DNA of 59,710 nucleotides from Borreliella americana (GTDB taxonomy: Bacteria > Spirochaetota > Spirochaetia > Borreliales > Borreliaceae). The stretch is from NCBI RefSeq assembly GCF_021043605.1, contig NZ_JAJNFB010000007.1, forward strand, positions 1 through 59,710. The letters run 5' to 3'. Positions 1 through 9,430 of this stretch are shown one piece after another. Made by a program: the position numbers and the translations under genes. The notes under the pieces were generated by a model. That model worked only from the letters and a program-made list of their open reading frames with translations, was not told the origin of the DNA and ran no database searches. The first letter of the stretch is position 1. Each line of letters opens with the position of its first letter.

Positions 1-483
1 AATTCCTTTTGTATTTCTTTGAATATTATGATGGGCTATGAAATGCATAATAGTAAAAAAGAAGTTATGAAAGTTGCAATTTATTTAGGTAGAATTGGCT
101 TAAAACTTGCTTTTTTAACATCTTTTGTATTGTTTGTGTTTTCATTTTTTGCTCCGTATATTTTTTATACATTAAAATATTCGCACCTTATAGGAATTAT
201 TTTAAGGTATTCTTCTGTTTCTGCCTTTTTTATGGCTCTTGCTTTTCAATATCTTTTTGGATTTTTTCGTGCAGGAGCATCTCCAAGTTTTGGTGCTATT
301 ATGGAAGGCTCTGTAACTTTTATTTATACTATTCCTATTGCTTTTGTTTTAGCAAATTATACAAATTTGCCTTTTGAAATTGTTGTTTTTATTCCAGCTC
401 TTGAGGATGCAATCAAACTTGCTATTTCACTTCCTTATTTTTATAGTGAAAGGTGGATTAAATCTATTAAAACAGGCTGGTAG
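1..483 (+). CDS. MATE-family efflux protein, C-terminal part (5' end outside window)
   Basis: The reading frame is open from base 1 and ends with TAG at 481-483, so only about the last 160 residues are present. Several hydrophobic segments alternate with short loops. The stretch with a GFFRAGASPSFG-like turn followed by a helix, and the short basic end after RW, resemble the last helices of MATE (DinF/NorM) exporters, which use a sodium or proton gradient. Such proteins are usually about 450 residues. Substrate cannot be inferred. The next gene, murD, starts 18 bases downstream on the same strand but seems to have its own promoter. Family assignment is moderately sure because the N-terminal half is missing. 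Confidence 0.7.
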   Translation, partial: NSFCISLNIMMGYEMHNSKKEVMKVAIYLGRIGLKLAFLTSFVLFVFSFFAPYIFYTLKYSHLIGIILRYSSVSAFFMALAFQYLFGFFRAGASPSFGAIMEGSVTFIYTIPIAFVLANYTNLPFEIVVFIPALEDAIKLAISLPYFYSERWIKSIKTGW

Positions 484-502
484 GTTTGATATAATCTTAT
501 TG
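467..502 (+). promoter_or_regulatory. Candidate murD promoter, start site near the GTG
   Basis: TTAAAA at 467-472 and a consensus TATAAT at 490-495 are separated by 17 bases. The predicted transcription start falls at or next to the murD GTG start codon at 502, and no ribosome binding site precedes it. The -35 box is weak, and TATAAT is common by chance in such AT-rich DNA. Confidence 0.4.
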
Positions 503-1857
503 TGCGTTTAGACGAAATTAAAGATTTAAAATTTTTAGTCATGGGTTTAGGTATTAATGGGGGAGGAGTAGCTCTTTCTAGATTTTTATTAAAGCATGGG
601 GCAAAGTTAGTAATTACTGATCTTAAAAGTGAGGCAGAATTAGCTTTAAGCATTGATTCTTTAAAAGATTTTGATAATCAAATTAGGTATGTTTTAGGCA
701 GACACGATATAAACGATTTTAAAAGTGCTGATATTGTTGTGAAAAATCCCAGTGTGAAACCCAATAATAAATATTTAAAGCTTGCAAAACGAGTTGAAAC
801 TGATATTAGCTTATTTTTGATTTTCAATAAGAATCCTATAATTGCAGTAACAGGCACCAAAGGTAAATCTACTCTTGTATCTCTTTTGTATCAGGTTTTG
901 AAAAAAAAATATCCAAGAGCAAAGCTTGGAGGAAATATTGGCGTGTCTCCTTTGAGTTTTTTTGATCAACTTGACGGAAGATTTCCCGTGATTTTAGAGC
1001 TTTCTTCTTGGCAATTACAATCTTTAGATAATTTTAATCCTATTCTTAGCATTATTACAAATGTTTATAACGATCACCAAAATTATTATATAAATTTTGA
1101 TGACTATATTATCGATAAGTCAAAAATTTTTGTAAATCAAACTTCAGGAATTGTGATTATTCAGGACAAGGCTTATTACAAATATTTTTCAAAATTTAAA
1201 ACAAAAGCCAAAGTTATTTTGTTTTCCGAATCCAATTCTTGTGATTTTGATCAAGATATTTTTTATTGTAATAAAGGTAAGGTATATTTTAATGACAACC
1301 TGATTGGAAGTTTTTCTGATTCACAAGTTGTTTTTATGATTCCCAAATTTATTGCTTTTTTTGTTTCGTATTATTTAAATATAGACCTTAATCATACGTC
1401 TCAGATTTTAAATAATTTTAAAGGCATTGAGCATAGATTAGAGTTTGTTAGATTAGTTCAAAATGTAATGTTTTATAATGATACAGCTTCAACTATTCCT
1501 GAATCTACGGTTTTATCTGTTAAAAGTTTAAAAACAAAAGATAACCATATTAACTTAATTGTTGGGGGAACCGATAAAGAACTTGATTTTTCAAGTTTTA
1601 GCAAGATAATAAATATTGTGAAAACTTGGATCTTAATAAAAGGTAGTGCAACTGTAAAAATTATTAAGATTTTAGAAAAAAGTAGCATACAATATTTTGT
1701 ATTTGATTCTTTAAAAGACGCAGTAAATTATTCTCTTGAAATTTCAAATTCAGGTGACATTGTATTATTTTCTCCTGCTAGTGCTTCTTTTGAGCTTTTT
1801 AATAATGAGTTTGATAGAGGCTTACAATTTAAAAATTTAGTTAATATGCTTGGTTAA
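502..1857 (+). CDS. murD: UDP-N-acetylmuramoylalanine--D-glutamate ligase MurD
   Basis: Cytoplasmic Mur ligase that adds D-glutamate to UDP-MurNAc-L-Ala with ATP during peptidoglycan precursor synthesis. The protein has 451 residues, normal for MurD. It shows an N-terminal Rossmann-like UDP-binding region (VMGLGINGGG), the ATP loop GTKGKST at about residues 118-124, a central-domain NVYNDH motif, and a C-terminal ligase domain with GGTDKELDF. The start is GTG at 502, with no clear Shine-Dalgarno, so it may be read from a leaderless transcript. Its stop codon overlaps the stop codon of the opposing femA gene (shared TTAA at 1854-1857). murB lies in the same window, far away at 19176. Confidence 0.96.
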   Translation: MRLDEIKDLKFLVMGLGINGGGVALSRFLLKHGAKLVITDLKSEAELALSIDSLKDFDNQIRYVLGRHDINDFKSADIVVKNPSVKPNNKYLKLAKRVETDISLFLIFNKNPIIAVTGTKGKSTLVSLLYQVLKKKYPRAKLGGNIGVSPLSFFDQLDGRFPVILELSSWQLQSLDNFNPILSIITNVYNDHQNYYINFDDYIIDKSKIFVNQTSGIVIIQDKAYYKYFSKFKTKAKVILFSESNSCDFDQDIFYCNKGKVYFNDNLIGSFSDSQVVFMIPKFIAFFVSYYLNIDLNHTSQILNNFKGIEHRLEFVRLVQNVMFYNDTASTIPESTVLSVKSLKTKDNHINLIVGGTDKELDFSSFSKIINIVKTWILIKGSATVKIIKILEKSSIQYFVFDSLKDAVNYSLEISNSGDIVLFSPASASFELFNNEFDRGLQFKNLVNMLG

Positions 1858-2897
1858 ATTTTTTTTCTTAATACTTTGTAATAAAAGTATCTAAGTTTTT
1901 CAAGATTTGCATAAATTTTATAAATAAAATTTTTGTAAGTAAAATCATAGCATCCAATTCTGTGAATAATATTTCCTCCAAATCCTGTTTTAAAACCAAA
2001 AAGACCATATAAAGGATGTTTTTTATTTGCAATTGGGGGAATTCCTAATAAATCATATTCTTTTATTCCTGATTTTTTTAAAATTTGTATTGCTTTAAAT
2101 TGTACTGCGTAATTGGGCATTAAATTTTTATGTTCTTTGCTTGAAGCCCCATAAAGATAGATGGCTTTTTCTTTGTAAATTCCCACTATTATTCCAGAAA
2201 TAATTATGTTGTTGTAAAATGCAATTATCAATTTTATTTGGGCATTTTTATCTTGTTTGAATATTTGAACGAGGTTTTGTATATATTCTTCTGAGTGAAT
2301 AGCAAATTTATCTCTTTTGCTAGTTTCTTTATAAAGTGTATAAAATTCATTTAAATGTTTAAATTTATCATCTATTACTATGTTTAGATTTTTTTTTGTG
2401 CTGAGCTTTATGTTGTATCTTGTTTTTTTTTTCATGTTAAGCAAAATATTCTCAAGAGAATTATTTAAGTTTAATATTGTTGTGTTTGAAGGCTGTATGT
2501 CATCAAATGATTTTTTTAGGTATTTGATTTTAATTTTTATTGGAAAGTATTTGTCATTCAGTTTTCTTTGATAGTAATACATTAAATCAAATCTTAAAAA
2601 GATTGTATTTTTATGTAAGTAGGGCTTTATTTTTATGCTAAATTCTTTAATACTTTTGCTGATTTTGTCAATATTAATGTTGTTAAGAGTTTTGTTTGAG
2701 AACTCTGGATGTGGAATATATGCTAAGTAAAAATTTTTAAACAGCCTTCTTTGCATTACAACAATTTTACCAAGGACATCACTCTCAAATGCCATGGCTT
2801 TCCAATTGTTGTTTTTTGTTGTTTTTATTAATGCCCACAGTTCGCTTTGAAGATAATTTTCTTCCATTTCTTTTGTTTTTATTTTTTTAATGGTCAT
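1854..2897 (-). CDS. femA: FemA/FemX-like peptidoglycan aminoacyltransferase
   Basis: FemAB proteins transfer an amino acid from aminoacyl-tRNA to the side chain of residue 3 of the lipid-linked peptidoglycan precursor. The 347-residue protein has the family's two GNAT-like folds; visible hallmarks are YLQSELWALIK near the start, LRFDLMY, MKKKTRYNIKLS, and the C-terminal KEYDLLGIPP plus GFKTGFGG signature. Lyme Borrelia peptidoglycan is reported to carry ornithine at position 3 with glycine attached, so glycine addition is a reasonable inferred role. The gene starts 9 bases after metG; an AAGAG ribosome site overlaps the metG stop, so the two are probably one operon. Confidence 0.85.
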   Translation of the reverse strand: MTIKKIKTKEMEENYLQSELWALIKTTKNNNWKAMAFESDVLGKIVVMQRRLFKNFYLAYIPHPEFSNKTLNNINIDKISKSIKEFSIKIKPYLHKNTIFLRFDLMYYYQRKLNDKYFPIKIKIKYLKKSFDDIQPSNTTILNLNNSLENILLNMKKKTRYNIKLSTKKNLNIVIDDKFKHLNEFYTLYKETSKRDKFAIHSEEYIQNLVQIFKQDKNAQIKLIIAFYNNIIISGIIVGIYKEKAIYLYGASSKEHKNLMPNYAVQFKAIQILKKSGIKEYDLLGIPPIANKKHPLYGLFGFKTGFGGNIIHRIGCYDFTYKNFIYKIYANLEKLRYFYYKVLRKKI

Positions 2898-2906
2898 TAA
2901 TAGCTC

Positions 2907-5111
2907 TTAACAAATTGTTCCGTTTGTAATATCTTTAGACAAAATTTTTTTCTTAGAATTTTCTAATATTAAATTTATTCCATTTATTTTAAGTTCCCCG
3001 TTTTCTGCTACTATATTTGCTTTTAAAAATTTATTTATGTCAATTCTAGGCGGGCAGGCAAGATCTTTATTCTGATCACTTTCAAGGATTACTCTCTCTC
3101 CAGCAATAGGATTTTGTATTGAATCTTCTACAATTATGACTTTAAAATTTTTATTTTTGTCCTCAGCAGCTATTAGCATTCCTTCAGATTTTATTCCCCT
3201 AAACTTTGCGGGCTTTAAATTATCTACTATTATTATATGTTTTTCTAAAAGATCTTCTTCTGTATAATACCCTTCAAGGCTGCTTACTATTTGTTTATCC
3301 TTTCCAGTTTTGTCATCCAGTTTTAATATGAATAAGTTTTTAGCTTCGGGGTTTCTTTCTATTTTATTTATTTTTACAACTCTTAAGAGCACTTTTTCTC
3401 TGAACAAGTTTTCTGGTTGCTCTTTTTCTATAGGCAAGATTTCTGCTTGTTCGTTTTCTTTCATGTTTTTCTCTCCTGAATATTTTAGCTTTAAATTGTT
3501 GATTTTTTTTTGCTCTAATTTATTAAATAATATTTCTGTAAATTCAATTTTTTTAATTCCCGATTTAGTTCCAAGAATTTTGGTTGAAAATTTATAACTG
3601 TTGCCAAAGAATTTTTGTATCTTTTTGCTTGTTTCAGGAATAAATGGCATCATTAAAATAGATAAATCTCTTATTAGGTATATTAGGTTTGAGATTAGTG
3701 CTTTTGTTTCTTGTGGAGAGCTGTCTTTTCTTTTCCATGGTTCGTTATCTTGAAATATTTTGTTTCCAAGGGATGAAATTTTAAGTATTTCTTTGAGTGC
3801 AGACTTTAGCTCTGTCTTTTTGAAAAGATTTAATATTTTACTATATTTCGGTGTTATTTGTTTCCAAAATTTATTTTGAATTTCTATTTTTTCTATTACA
3901 TCTCCAAAGAATTTTCTTTGAAATGTTAATACTCTGTTTACAAGGTTTGAAAAATTATCAATAAGCTCTGTATTTACTCTTTCCATGAGATCTTGCCACA
4001 TGAATTGAAAATCAGATTTTTCAGGTCTGTTATAATAAATATAAAATCTCCAAATGTCAGAGGGGATTCCTGTGGTAATAGCATCGTTTCCAAAAATTCC
4101 TGTTCCTTCTGATTTTGAAAATTTGAGATTTTCATAATTTAAGTATTCGCTTGATGAAAGTTGATTTAATACTGTCCAATTTTCTTCGCTTCCAATTTCT
4201 ATGCAAGGGAATATAATTGTATGAAATAATATATTGTCTTTTCCAATAAATTGTACAAGGTTTACTTGATCATTGTTTTTCCACCAAGATTTCCAATTTT
4301 TGACAATGTTTTTGGTAATTGAAATGTATCCTATTAGAGCATCAAACCACACATAAAATACTTTATTTTCATAACCCTTTTTAGGTACGGGAATTCCCCA
4401 TTTAAGGTCTCTTGTAATTGCTCTTTCTTTAAGGCCATCTCTTAAAAAAGCTTTTGTCATTTTAAGAGCATTGGTATTCCAATTCTTGTTAGTATCTGGA
4501 TTTTTTATCCATTTTTCAAGTTTTGTTTTTATTTTGGGAAGATCTAAATAAAGATGATTGGTTTTTTTTAAAATAGGTTTATTTTTACAAATTATGCATT
4601 TTGGATTTATTAGGTCTGTTGGATTTAGAAGCTTAGAACAGTTGTCGCACTGATCTCCTTTAGCCATGCTTTGGCATTCTGGGCATTCTCCTATTACATA
4701 TCTATCAGCTAAGAACATTGAATCTTTATTGCAAAAAAACTGTTCAGTTTCTCGCTCTTTTATATATCCGTTTTTTTCTAATTGTAGGAAAAATTTTTGT
4801 ACAATGTCTTGATGGTGCTTGTTGGTTGTGCGACCAAAGATGTCAAATTCAATATTAAACCATTTGTAAATTGATTTATGTATTTCATAATATTTATTGC
4901 AAAGTTCTAAAGGGGTAGTATTTTCAATTAAGGCTTTAGTTTCTGTGGCTGTTCCATATTCATCTGTTCCGCAGATATAAAGAGTTTCAATTCCTGACAT
5001 TTTCGAATATCTTGCAAAAGCATCAGCTGATAGTACTTGAACTAAATTTCCAAGATGAGGTATGTTATTAACATAGGGTAGAGCAGCTGTAATTAGATTC
5101 ATTTTTTTCAT
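2907..5111 (-). CDS. metG: Methionyl-tRNA synthetase with C-terminal tRNA-binding domain
   Basis: Charges methionyl and initiator tRNA with methionine. The 734-residue protein has the class I catalytic domain ([14 protein letters not shown] as the HIGH-type motif), a zinc-knuckle insert with two CxxC pairs (ECPECQ, QCDNCS, KCIICK), the KMSKS-type loop written here as KFSKSEG, a helical anticodon domain, and a C-terminal OB-fold of the EMAPII/Trbp111 type from about residue 625 ([35 protein letters not shown]). The first of two nearby ATGs is used; a GGGGAA site precedes it. femA follows 9 bases downstream. Both CAU tRNAs of the window (41299, 46607) are potential or certain substrates. Confidence 0.97.
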   Translation of the reverse strand: MKKMNLITAALPYVNNIPHLGNLVQVLSADAFARYSKMSGIETLYICGTDEYGTATETKALIENTTPLELCNKYYEIHKSIYKWFNIEFDIFGRTTNKHHQDIVQKFFLQLEKNGYIKERETEQFFCNKDSMFLADRYVIGECPECQSMAKGDQCDNCSKLLNPTDLINPKCIICKNKPILKKTNHLYLDLPKIKTKLEKWIKNPDTNKNWNTNALKMTKAFLRDGLKERAITRDLKWGIPVPKKGYENKVFYVWFDALIGYISITKNIVKNWKSWWKNNDQVNLVQFIGKDNILFHTIIFPCIEIGSEENWTVLNQLSSSEYLNYENLKFSKSEGTGIFGNDAITTGIPSDIWRFYIYYNRPEKSDFQFMWQDLMERVNTELIDNFSNLVNRVLTFQRKFFGDVIEKIEIQNKFWKQITPKYSKILNLFKKTELKSALKEILKISSLGNKIFQDNEPWKRKDSSPQETKALISNLIYLIRDLSILMMPFIPETSKKIQKFFGNSYKFSTKILGTKSGIKKIEFTEILFNKLEQKKINNLKLKYSGEKNMKENEQAEILPIEKEQPENLFREKVLLRVVKINKIERNPEAKNLFILKLDDKTGKDKQIVSSLEGYYTEEDLLEKHIIIVDNLKPAKFRGIKSEGMLIAAEDKNKNFKVIIVEDSIQNPIAGERVILESDQNKDLACPPRIDINKFLKANIVAENGELKINGINLILENSKKKILSKDITNGTIC

Positions 5112-5205
5112 TTAGTTTCCCCTTTTTTGCTATTAATATTGTAATATGGATAGGATATTTTTTTTCAATTTCTTTTACAAAAATTCTTTTAAAAGTAATT
5201 AAGTT

Positions 5206-5234
5206 TTGATTTTTTTTGTAAAAAATGATATAAG
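5206..5234 (+). promoter_or_regulatory. Candidate promoter of the exported MTA/SAH nucleosidase gene
   Basis: TTGATT at 5206-5211 and TATAAG at 5229-5234 have a 17-base spacer, about 30 bases before the ATG at 5264. An AAGGAG ribosome site near 5250 lies between. It sits in the divergent gap with metG. Confidence 0.5.
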
Positions 5235-5263
5235 TATTCTTTTACTATAAGGAGTGTGAGTTT

Positions 5264-6058
5264 ATGAATAATTGTTTCATAAAATTTTTTATTTTTTTAT
5301 TACTTTTTTCAAACGGTTATGTTGCTTTTTCTAAAAATGTCAATGTTTTAATAGTAACTGCTATAGACTCTGAGTTTGAGCAGATAAACAAGCTTATGTC
5401 TAATAAGGAAGAAATAGTTCTCAAGGAGTATGGTCTTAATAAAAAGATTTTAAAGGGGAAGTTGTCTAATCGCAATGTTATGGTTATTATTTGTGGGGTT
5501 GGTAAGGTTAATGCGGGCGTGTGGACTAGCTACATTTTGTCAAAATACAATATAAGTCATGTCATTAATTCTGGTGTTGCTGGTGGTGTTGTTAGTGCTA
5601 AATACAAAGATATTAAAGTGGGAGATGTGGTGGTGTCTTCAGAGGTTGCATATCATGATGTTGATTTGACTAAATTTGGATACAAGGTAGGACAGCTTAA
5701 AGGATTGCCTCAAAAATTTATTGCCAATAAAAATTTAATTAAGAATGCTATAGAGGCCGTTAAATCAAAGGTTGGAGGTTCTAATGCATATTCAGGATTA
5801 ATAGTTTCAGGAGATCAGTTTATTGATCCAACTTATATTAACAAAATTATAGGAAACTTTAAAGATGTAATAGCTGTTGAGATGGAAGGTGCAGCAATAG
5901 GGCATGTTTCTCATATGTTTAATATACCCTTTATAGTTATTAGGTCAATATCTGACATTGTAAATAAAGAAGGGAATGAGGTTGAATATAGTAAATTTTC
6001 TAAAATAGCTGCTTTCAATTCAGCTAAAGTTGTACAAGAAATTTTAAGAAAACTTTGA
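5264..6058 (+). CDS. bgp: Exported 5'-methylthioadenosine/S-adenosylhomocysteine nucleosidase (Bgp type)
   Basis: Family enzymes hydrolyse methylthioadenosine and S-adenosylhomocysteine to adenine plus a thio-sugar. The 264-residue protein has an N-terminal hydrophobic signal peptide (about residues 1-23, ending near VAFS) that cytosolic Pfs enzymes lack. The mature part has the full nucleosidase fold: VTAIDSEFEQ at the start, GVGKVNAG, the SGVAGGV turn, SGDQF, the ribose-binding EMEGAA and the catalytic Asp region RSISDIV. In B. burgdorferi the equivalent protein (BB0588) was described as the glycosaminoglycan-binding protein Bgp, so an additional surface role is known for the family. Export here is seen only as a signal peptide. 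A clear AAGGAG site supports the start. Confidence 0.9.
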   Translation: MNNCFIKFFIFLLLFSNGYVAFSKNVNVLIVTAIDSEFEQINKLMSNKEEIVLKEYGLNKKILKGKLSNRNVMVIICGVGKVNAGVWTSYILSKYNISHVINSGVAGGVVSAKYKDIKVGDVVVSSEVAYHDVDLTKFGYKVGQLKGLPQKFIANKNLIKNAIEAVKSKVGGSNAYSGLIVSGDQFIDPTYINKIIGNFKDVIAVEMEGAAIGHVSHMFNIPFIVIRSISDIVNKEGNEVEYSKFSKIAAFNSAKVVQEILRKL

Positions 6059-6142
6059 GAAATATTTAATTTTTATAATTGGAAATCATGTATGAAAAAA
6101 GATTTTTTATTTTAAAATGTTTTTTTTTATGCATTATCAATT

Positions 6143-7201
6143 GTGTTGTATTCTTTTTATAAGGTGTTTTGTTTAAAAGACTATGTTTTTAATAAGGCAA
6201 GGATATTTGTAAAAGAGAATAAGCTTAGAGCCAATATAGTTTTTCCCGAAAGTAGTGACCCTAGGGTTTTAAAGGCAGCTATTGTTGTTTTGCAAAAGAA
6301 TCTTGCAGATTCAATTATTTTGATAGGGAAAAAAGATCCTGTTATTAATTCTTTAAAAAAATTTTCCAATTGTAATGATATTTTAGAAAGAATAGAAGTT
6401 ATTGATCCCAATTTTTTCCCAGATATTGAAATGTATTTGGATGAATATTGGAGTTTGCAAAAATTAAAAGGAGTTACGAAGCAAAGTTTAAAGACTCAAG
6501 TTTTAGATGAAATTACTTTTGCTATGCTTATGGTAAGATTTGGTTATGCTAAGTCTTGTGTTTGTGGGGCTATCTCAACTTCTGCTAAAGTTTTGTCTAA
6601 TGCTTTAAGAATAATTCCCAAGTTGGAAGGTGTTAAAATTATATCATCTTTTATGATTATGGATACTTTATGCACTGCTCGTAATGTTGATTTTTGTTTT
6701 GGGCATAATGGAATCTTATTTTTTGCAGATTGTTCTGTAGTAGTTAATCCCAATTCTTTAGAGCTTGCAGAAATTGCATTGCAAAGTGCTAAATCTTTTA
6801 AAGATATTTTAAATGCAAAGCCCAAGGTTGCTCTGTTAAGTTTTTCAACAAAAGGGTCTTCTTGTGTCAAAGAAGCTGAAAAAGTAAAGAATGCTTTAGA
6901 TATTGTTAAGAATAAAGAGAGTGATTTACTTATTGATGGCGAGCTTCAACTTGATTCGGCCATAATAAAAGATGTTGCAGAAAAAAAATGTAGAGAATCT
7001 TTAGTAGCCGGTTCTGCCAATGTTTTAATATTTCCCAATTTAGATGCAGGCAATATTGGTTATAAATTAGTAGAGAGACTTGCTTTTGCTAAGGCCTACG
7101 GTCCCTTTTTGCAAGGTTTTTCCAAGCCCATTAGCGATCTTTCAAGGGGTTGCTCTGTTGATGAAATTGTATTTGCAAGTGCTTTAATGATAAGCAGTTA
7201 A
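6143..7201 (+). CDS. pta: Phosphate acetyltransferase
   Basis: Interconverts acetyl phosphate and acetyl-CoA; with AckA (47314-48531) it makes acetyl-CoA from acetate, which in Borrelia is thought to feed the mevalonate pathway. The protein of about 350 residues is one PTA domain with family motifs NIVFPESSDPRVLKAA near the start, MVRFGYAKSCVCGA, ADCSVVVNPN, LSFSTKGSS, DGELQLDSAI, and SANVLIFPNLDAGNIGYK near the end. The start is uncertain. GTG at 6143 has no ribosome site, while GTG at 6164 overlaps an AAGG, so the N-terminus may be 7 residues shorter. The 3' end overlaps the opposing ksgA by 18 bases. Confidence 0.93.
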   Translation: MLYSFYKVFCLKDYVFNKARIFVKENKLRANIVFPESSDPRVLKAAIVVLQKNLADSIILIGKKDPVINSLKKFSNCNDILERIEVIDPNFFPDIEMYLDEYWSLQKLKGVTKQSLKTQVLDEITFAMLMVRFGYAKSCVCGAISTSAKVLSNALRIIPKLEGVKIISSFMIMDTLCTARNVDFCFGHNGILFFADCSVVVNPNSLELAEIALQSAKSFKDILNAKPKVALLSFSTKGSSCVKEAEKVKNALDIVKNKESDLLIDGELQLDSAIIKDVAEKKCRESLVAGSANVLIFPNLDAGNIGYKLVERLAFAKAYGPFLQGFSKPISDLSRGCSVDEIVFASALMISS

Positions 7202-8029
7202 AGTGTTGGAAATTTGTATAAATTCCTCAACAGAAATGTTTTCAGGTCTTTTGTTTAAATATTTATTTAGAAAATTTTCTCTCAGAATAGCTTTATTGGC
7301 AATGAAATTAATAATAGTGTTTTTTAATTTCTTCCTTCTGCTTGAAAATACAGTTCTAACTAATTTGTTAAATTCTTTGAAGTCTTTTATGTTGTTTTTT
7401 TTAGGAATTAATTTTAGTGTTGTAGATTTAACTTTGGGTGCAGGATAAAAATTGTTTTCCCCTATATCTAATATTTTAATTACCTTGAAGTGTGATTGTA
7501 CTAGGACTGTAAATGAAGAATAGTTTTTGCTATTTATTTTTGCAGTTATTCTGTCAGCTAATTCTTTTTGTACTGTGAATACCATTTCTTTTAAAAAATT
7601 TTCTTCAATTAATTTAGATATTACTTTTGATGCAATATTGTATGGCAAATTTGAAAATATTTTATCAATGTTTTGATTTTCGTTTTTGTATTTTTTTAAA
7701 AAATCCCCTTTTATCAATTTAAAGTTTTTTAATTTTCCAAATTTTTCATTTAATATTTCTGAATATTTTAAATCAATTTCAAATGCGGTTAAAAGATTGG
7801 TTTTTTTTAATAAAATCTCAGTCATTGCGCCAAGGCCTGGGCCAATTTCCCAGATTTTTTCATTTTCTTTTATATTTAAGCTTTCTATTATTTTTTGCCT
7901 TATGCTTTTGTTGATTAAATAGTTTTGTCCCCACAATTTTCTTGGAGCAATTTTTTTTTCTTTTAATGTTTGTTTTATGCTAGCTATGCTATTATAGTTG
8001 ATATTCATAGATAAAAGAGATAGTATCAT
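7184..8029 (-). CDS. ksgA: 16S rRNA adenine dimethyltransferase KsgA
   Basis: Dimethylates two adjacent adenines in the 3' terminal hairpin of 16S rRNA during small-subunit maturation, using S-adenosylmethionine. The 281-residue protein shows PRKLWGQNYLI, the SAM-binding IWEIGPGLGAMTEIL, the acidic strand FEIDLKY, KGDFLK, the catalytic NLPYN motif, and FYPAPKVKSTT typical of KsgA/Dim1 rather than the Erm resistance enzymes. An ATG 7 codons in (MNINYN) is an alternative start. The gene lies just after the ComEC-like gene on the same strand (20-base gap) and converges on pta. Confidence 0.95.
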   Translation of the reverse strand: MILSLLSMNINYNSIASIKQTLKEKKIAPRKLWGQNYLINKSIRQKIIESLNIKENEKIWEIGPGLGAMTEILLKKTNLLTAFEIDLKYSEILNEKFGKLKNFKLIKGDFLKKYKNENQNIDKIFSNLPYNIASKVISKLIEENFLKEMVFTVQKELADRITAKINSKNYSSFTVLVQSHFKVIKILDIGENNFYPAPKVKSTTLKLIPKKNNIKDFKEFNKLVRTVFSSRRKKLKNTIINFIANKAILRENFLNKYLNKRPENISVEEFIQISNTLTAYH

Positions 8030-8049
8030 ATTATTCTTTATAATGGCAG

Positions 8050-9315
8050 CTATTTTAAAATTATTTTATTTTTTTTAGTTTCGTTATTATAAATAATGTA
8101 GGTTACAAGAAGAATACTTAATATTAAAAATATAGGTATTTGATGGTGCTTGACAATGAAGAATTTGCTAAAAAATACCGCTGTAATTTTTATTGTTTGA
8201 AATATGTAGGCATTTATAAGGTCAAGAGGAAAAAATAAATTTAAGCTTGAAAAGTAAGTTATTAAGCTTAATATTGTTATTGCTAAGAAAATTGATATTA
8301 ATGGAATAGTTATTAAATTTGATAATACTGAGATTGGCGTTAGATCAAAATTATTAACATAAATTACTGGCGAAGTGAATATTTGAATAAAAAATGTTGT
8401 AAGCATTGATGATGTTAGTATATTAAGATCATATCTGTTTTTTAGATGAACTGATACTGATATCCCTATTGTTGCAAGATAGGAGAGCTGAAAACCTATT
8501 GAATTTAGCGTTTCGGGGAGTACAAGAGCATTTATTATAAAACTAATAGATGTGCAGCTTATTAGATTAATTTTGCCGTAAATTATTTTGTATATTATAA
8601 GAGATTCTGTCATTAAAAATGCTCTTAGTGTTGAAGGTGCAAATCCAGTTAATATTAGATAATTTAATAAAATTATGCTTAATATTAAGTATTTTAATTT
8701 TTCATTTGTGATTATTAAAATCAAATAATAACTTATTAAACTTATTAGATAAAAATGCAGGCCAGATACTACTAAAATATGGGCAATCCCTGCATTTTGA
8801 AATAATGTTTTTTCATATTTTGTTATTTCTGATTTGATATTCAAAATTATTGCTTTTGAAAAATGAGAATAACTAAGATTTAATGCAGCAAAAAAATTGT
8901 TTAACGTGTTTATATATTTTTCTCTAAGCTTGGCAAGAAAGGGCCTTTTAATAAAGTTTATTTTTTGATTTTCAATGTTAATAATATCTCCTATTTTGTA
9001 AATATTTTCAATATTTTTGAAGCCGAATTTGTATATATTTGATTGATTGTCAATTACTTCTATAATAGTTTTTGAATCTTTTTTAAAATTTTTAATGTTT
9101 GTTATTTGGTAAATATTTTTTTTAAATGTTTTACAATTTAATCTAGCCTGAAAGCTTAATAGCAATGTTGTGCAAAAAATAAAACTAAGTGCTAAGTGTT
9201 TGTTATTTTTAAGTATAAAAAATAATGCCAGTATTGTGTTAAAATAAATTAAATTGAATTTTAAATAATATTGAATCACCAAATTAAGTGAAATAAGGAC
9301 AAATATTAAAATCAT
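8050..9315 (-). CDS. ComEC/Rec2-like membrane protein
   Basis: A 421-residue polytopic protein. After two N-terminal membrane segments comes a soluble beta-rich stretch (about residues 60-125), then the Competence domain with HILVVSGLHFYLI, matching the HLLAISGLH signature of ComEC DNA channels, followed by about eight hydrophobic segments. The C-terminal beta-lactamase-like domain of full ComEC is absent. No other competence gene is in this window and Lyme Borrelia is not known to be naturally competent, so the role is open. Family placement is good; function in DNA uptake is inference. Confidence 0.75.
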   Translation of the reverse strand: MILIFVLISLNLVIQYYLKFNLIYFNTILALFFILKNNKHLALSFIFCTTLLLSFQARLNCKTFKKNIYQITNIKNFKKDSKTIIEVIDNQSNIYKFGFKNIENIYKIGDIINIENQKINFIKRPFLAKLREKYINTLNNFFAALNLSYSHFSKAIILNIKSEITKYEKTLFQNAGIAHILVVSGLHFYLISLISYYLILIITNEKLKYLILSIILLNYLILTGFAPSTLRAFLMTESLIIYKIIYGKINLISCTSISFIINALVLPETLNSIGFQLSYLATIGISVSVHLKNRYDLNILTSSMLTTFFIQIFTSPVIYVNNFDLTPISVLSNLITIPLISIFLAITILSLITYFSSLNLFFPLDLINAYIFQTIKITAVFFSKFFIVKHHQIPIFLILSILLVTYIIYNNETKKNKIILK

Positions 9316-9396
9316 TTATAATATTCTTATTTTTATTTAGAAATAATTATATTTTGAATTTTAATTCGTTTTGATTAATCAATCAATAATCATTCG

Positions 9397-9425
9397 TTGA
9401 CAATTAATAATTATTTAATTACAAT
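9397..9425 (+). promoter_or_regulatory. Strong sigma-70 promoter placed for a leaderless transcript
   Basis: TTGACA (9397-9402) and TACAAT (9420-9425) are separated by exactly 17 bases. The expected start is 9431-9432, the same place as the ATG at 9431. No purine-rich ribosome site lies between the -10 box and the ATG. Confidence 0.7.
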
Positions 9426-9430
9426 ACTTT

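Noticed and set aside
6055..6079. Promoter for pta (TTGAGA and TATAAT)
   Set aside because: The spacer is only 13 bases, too short for sigma-70.
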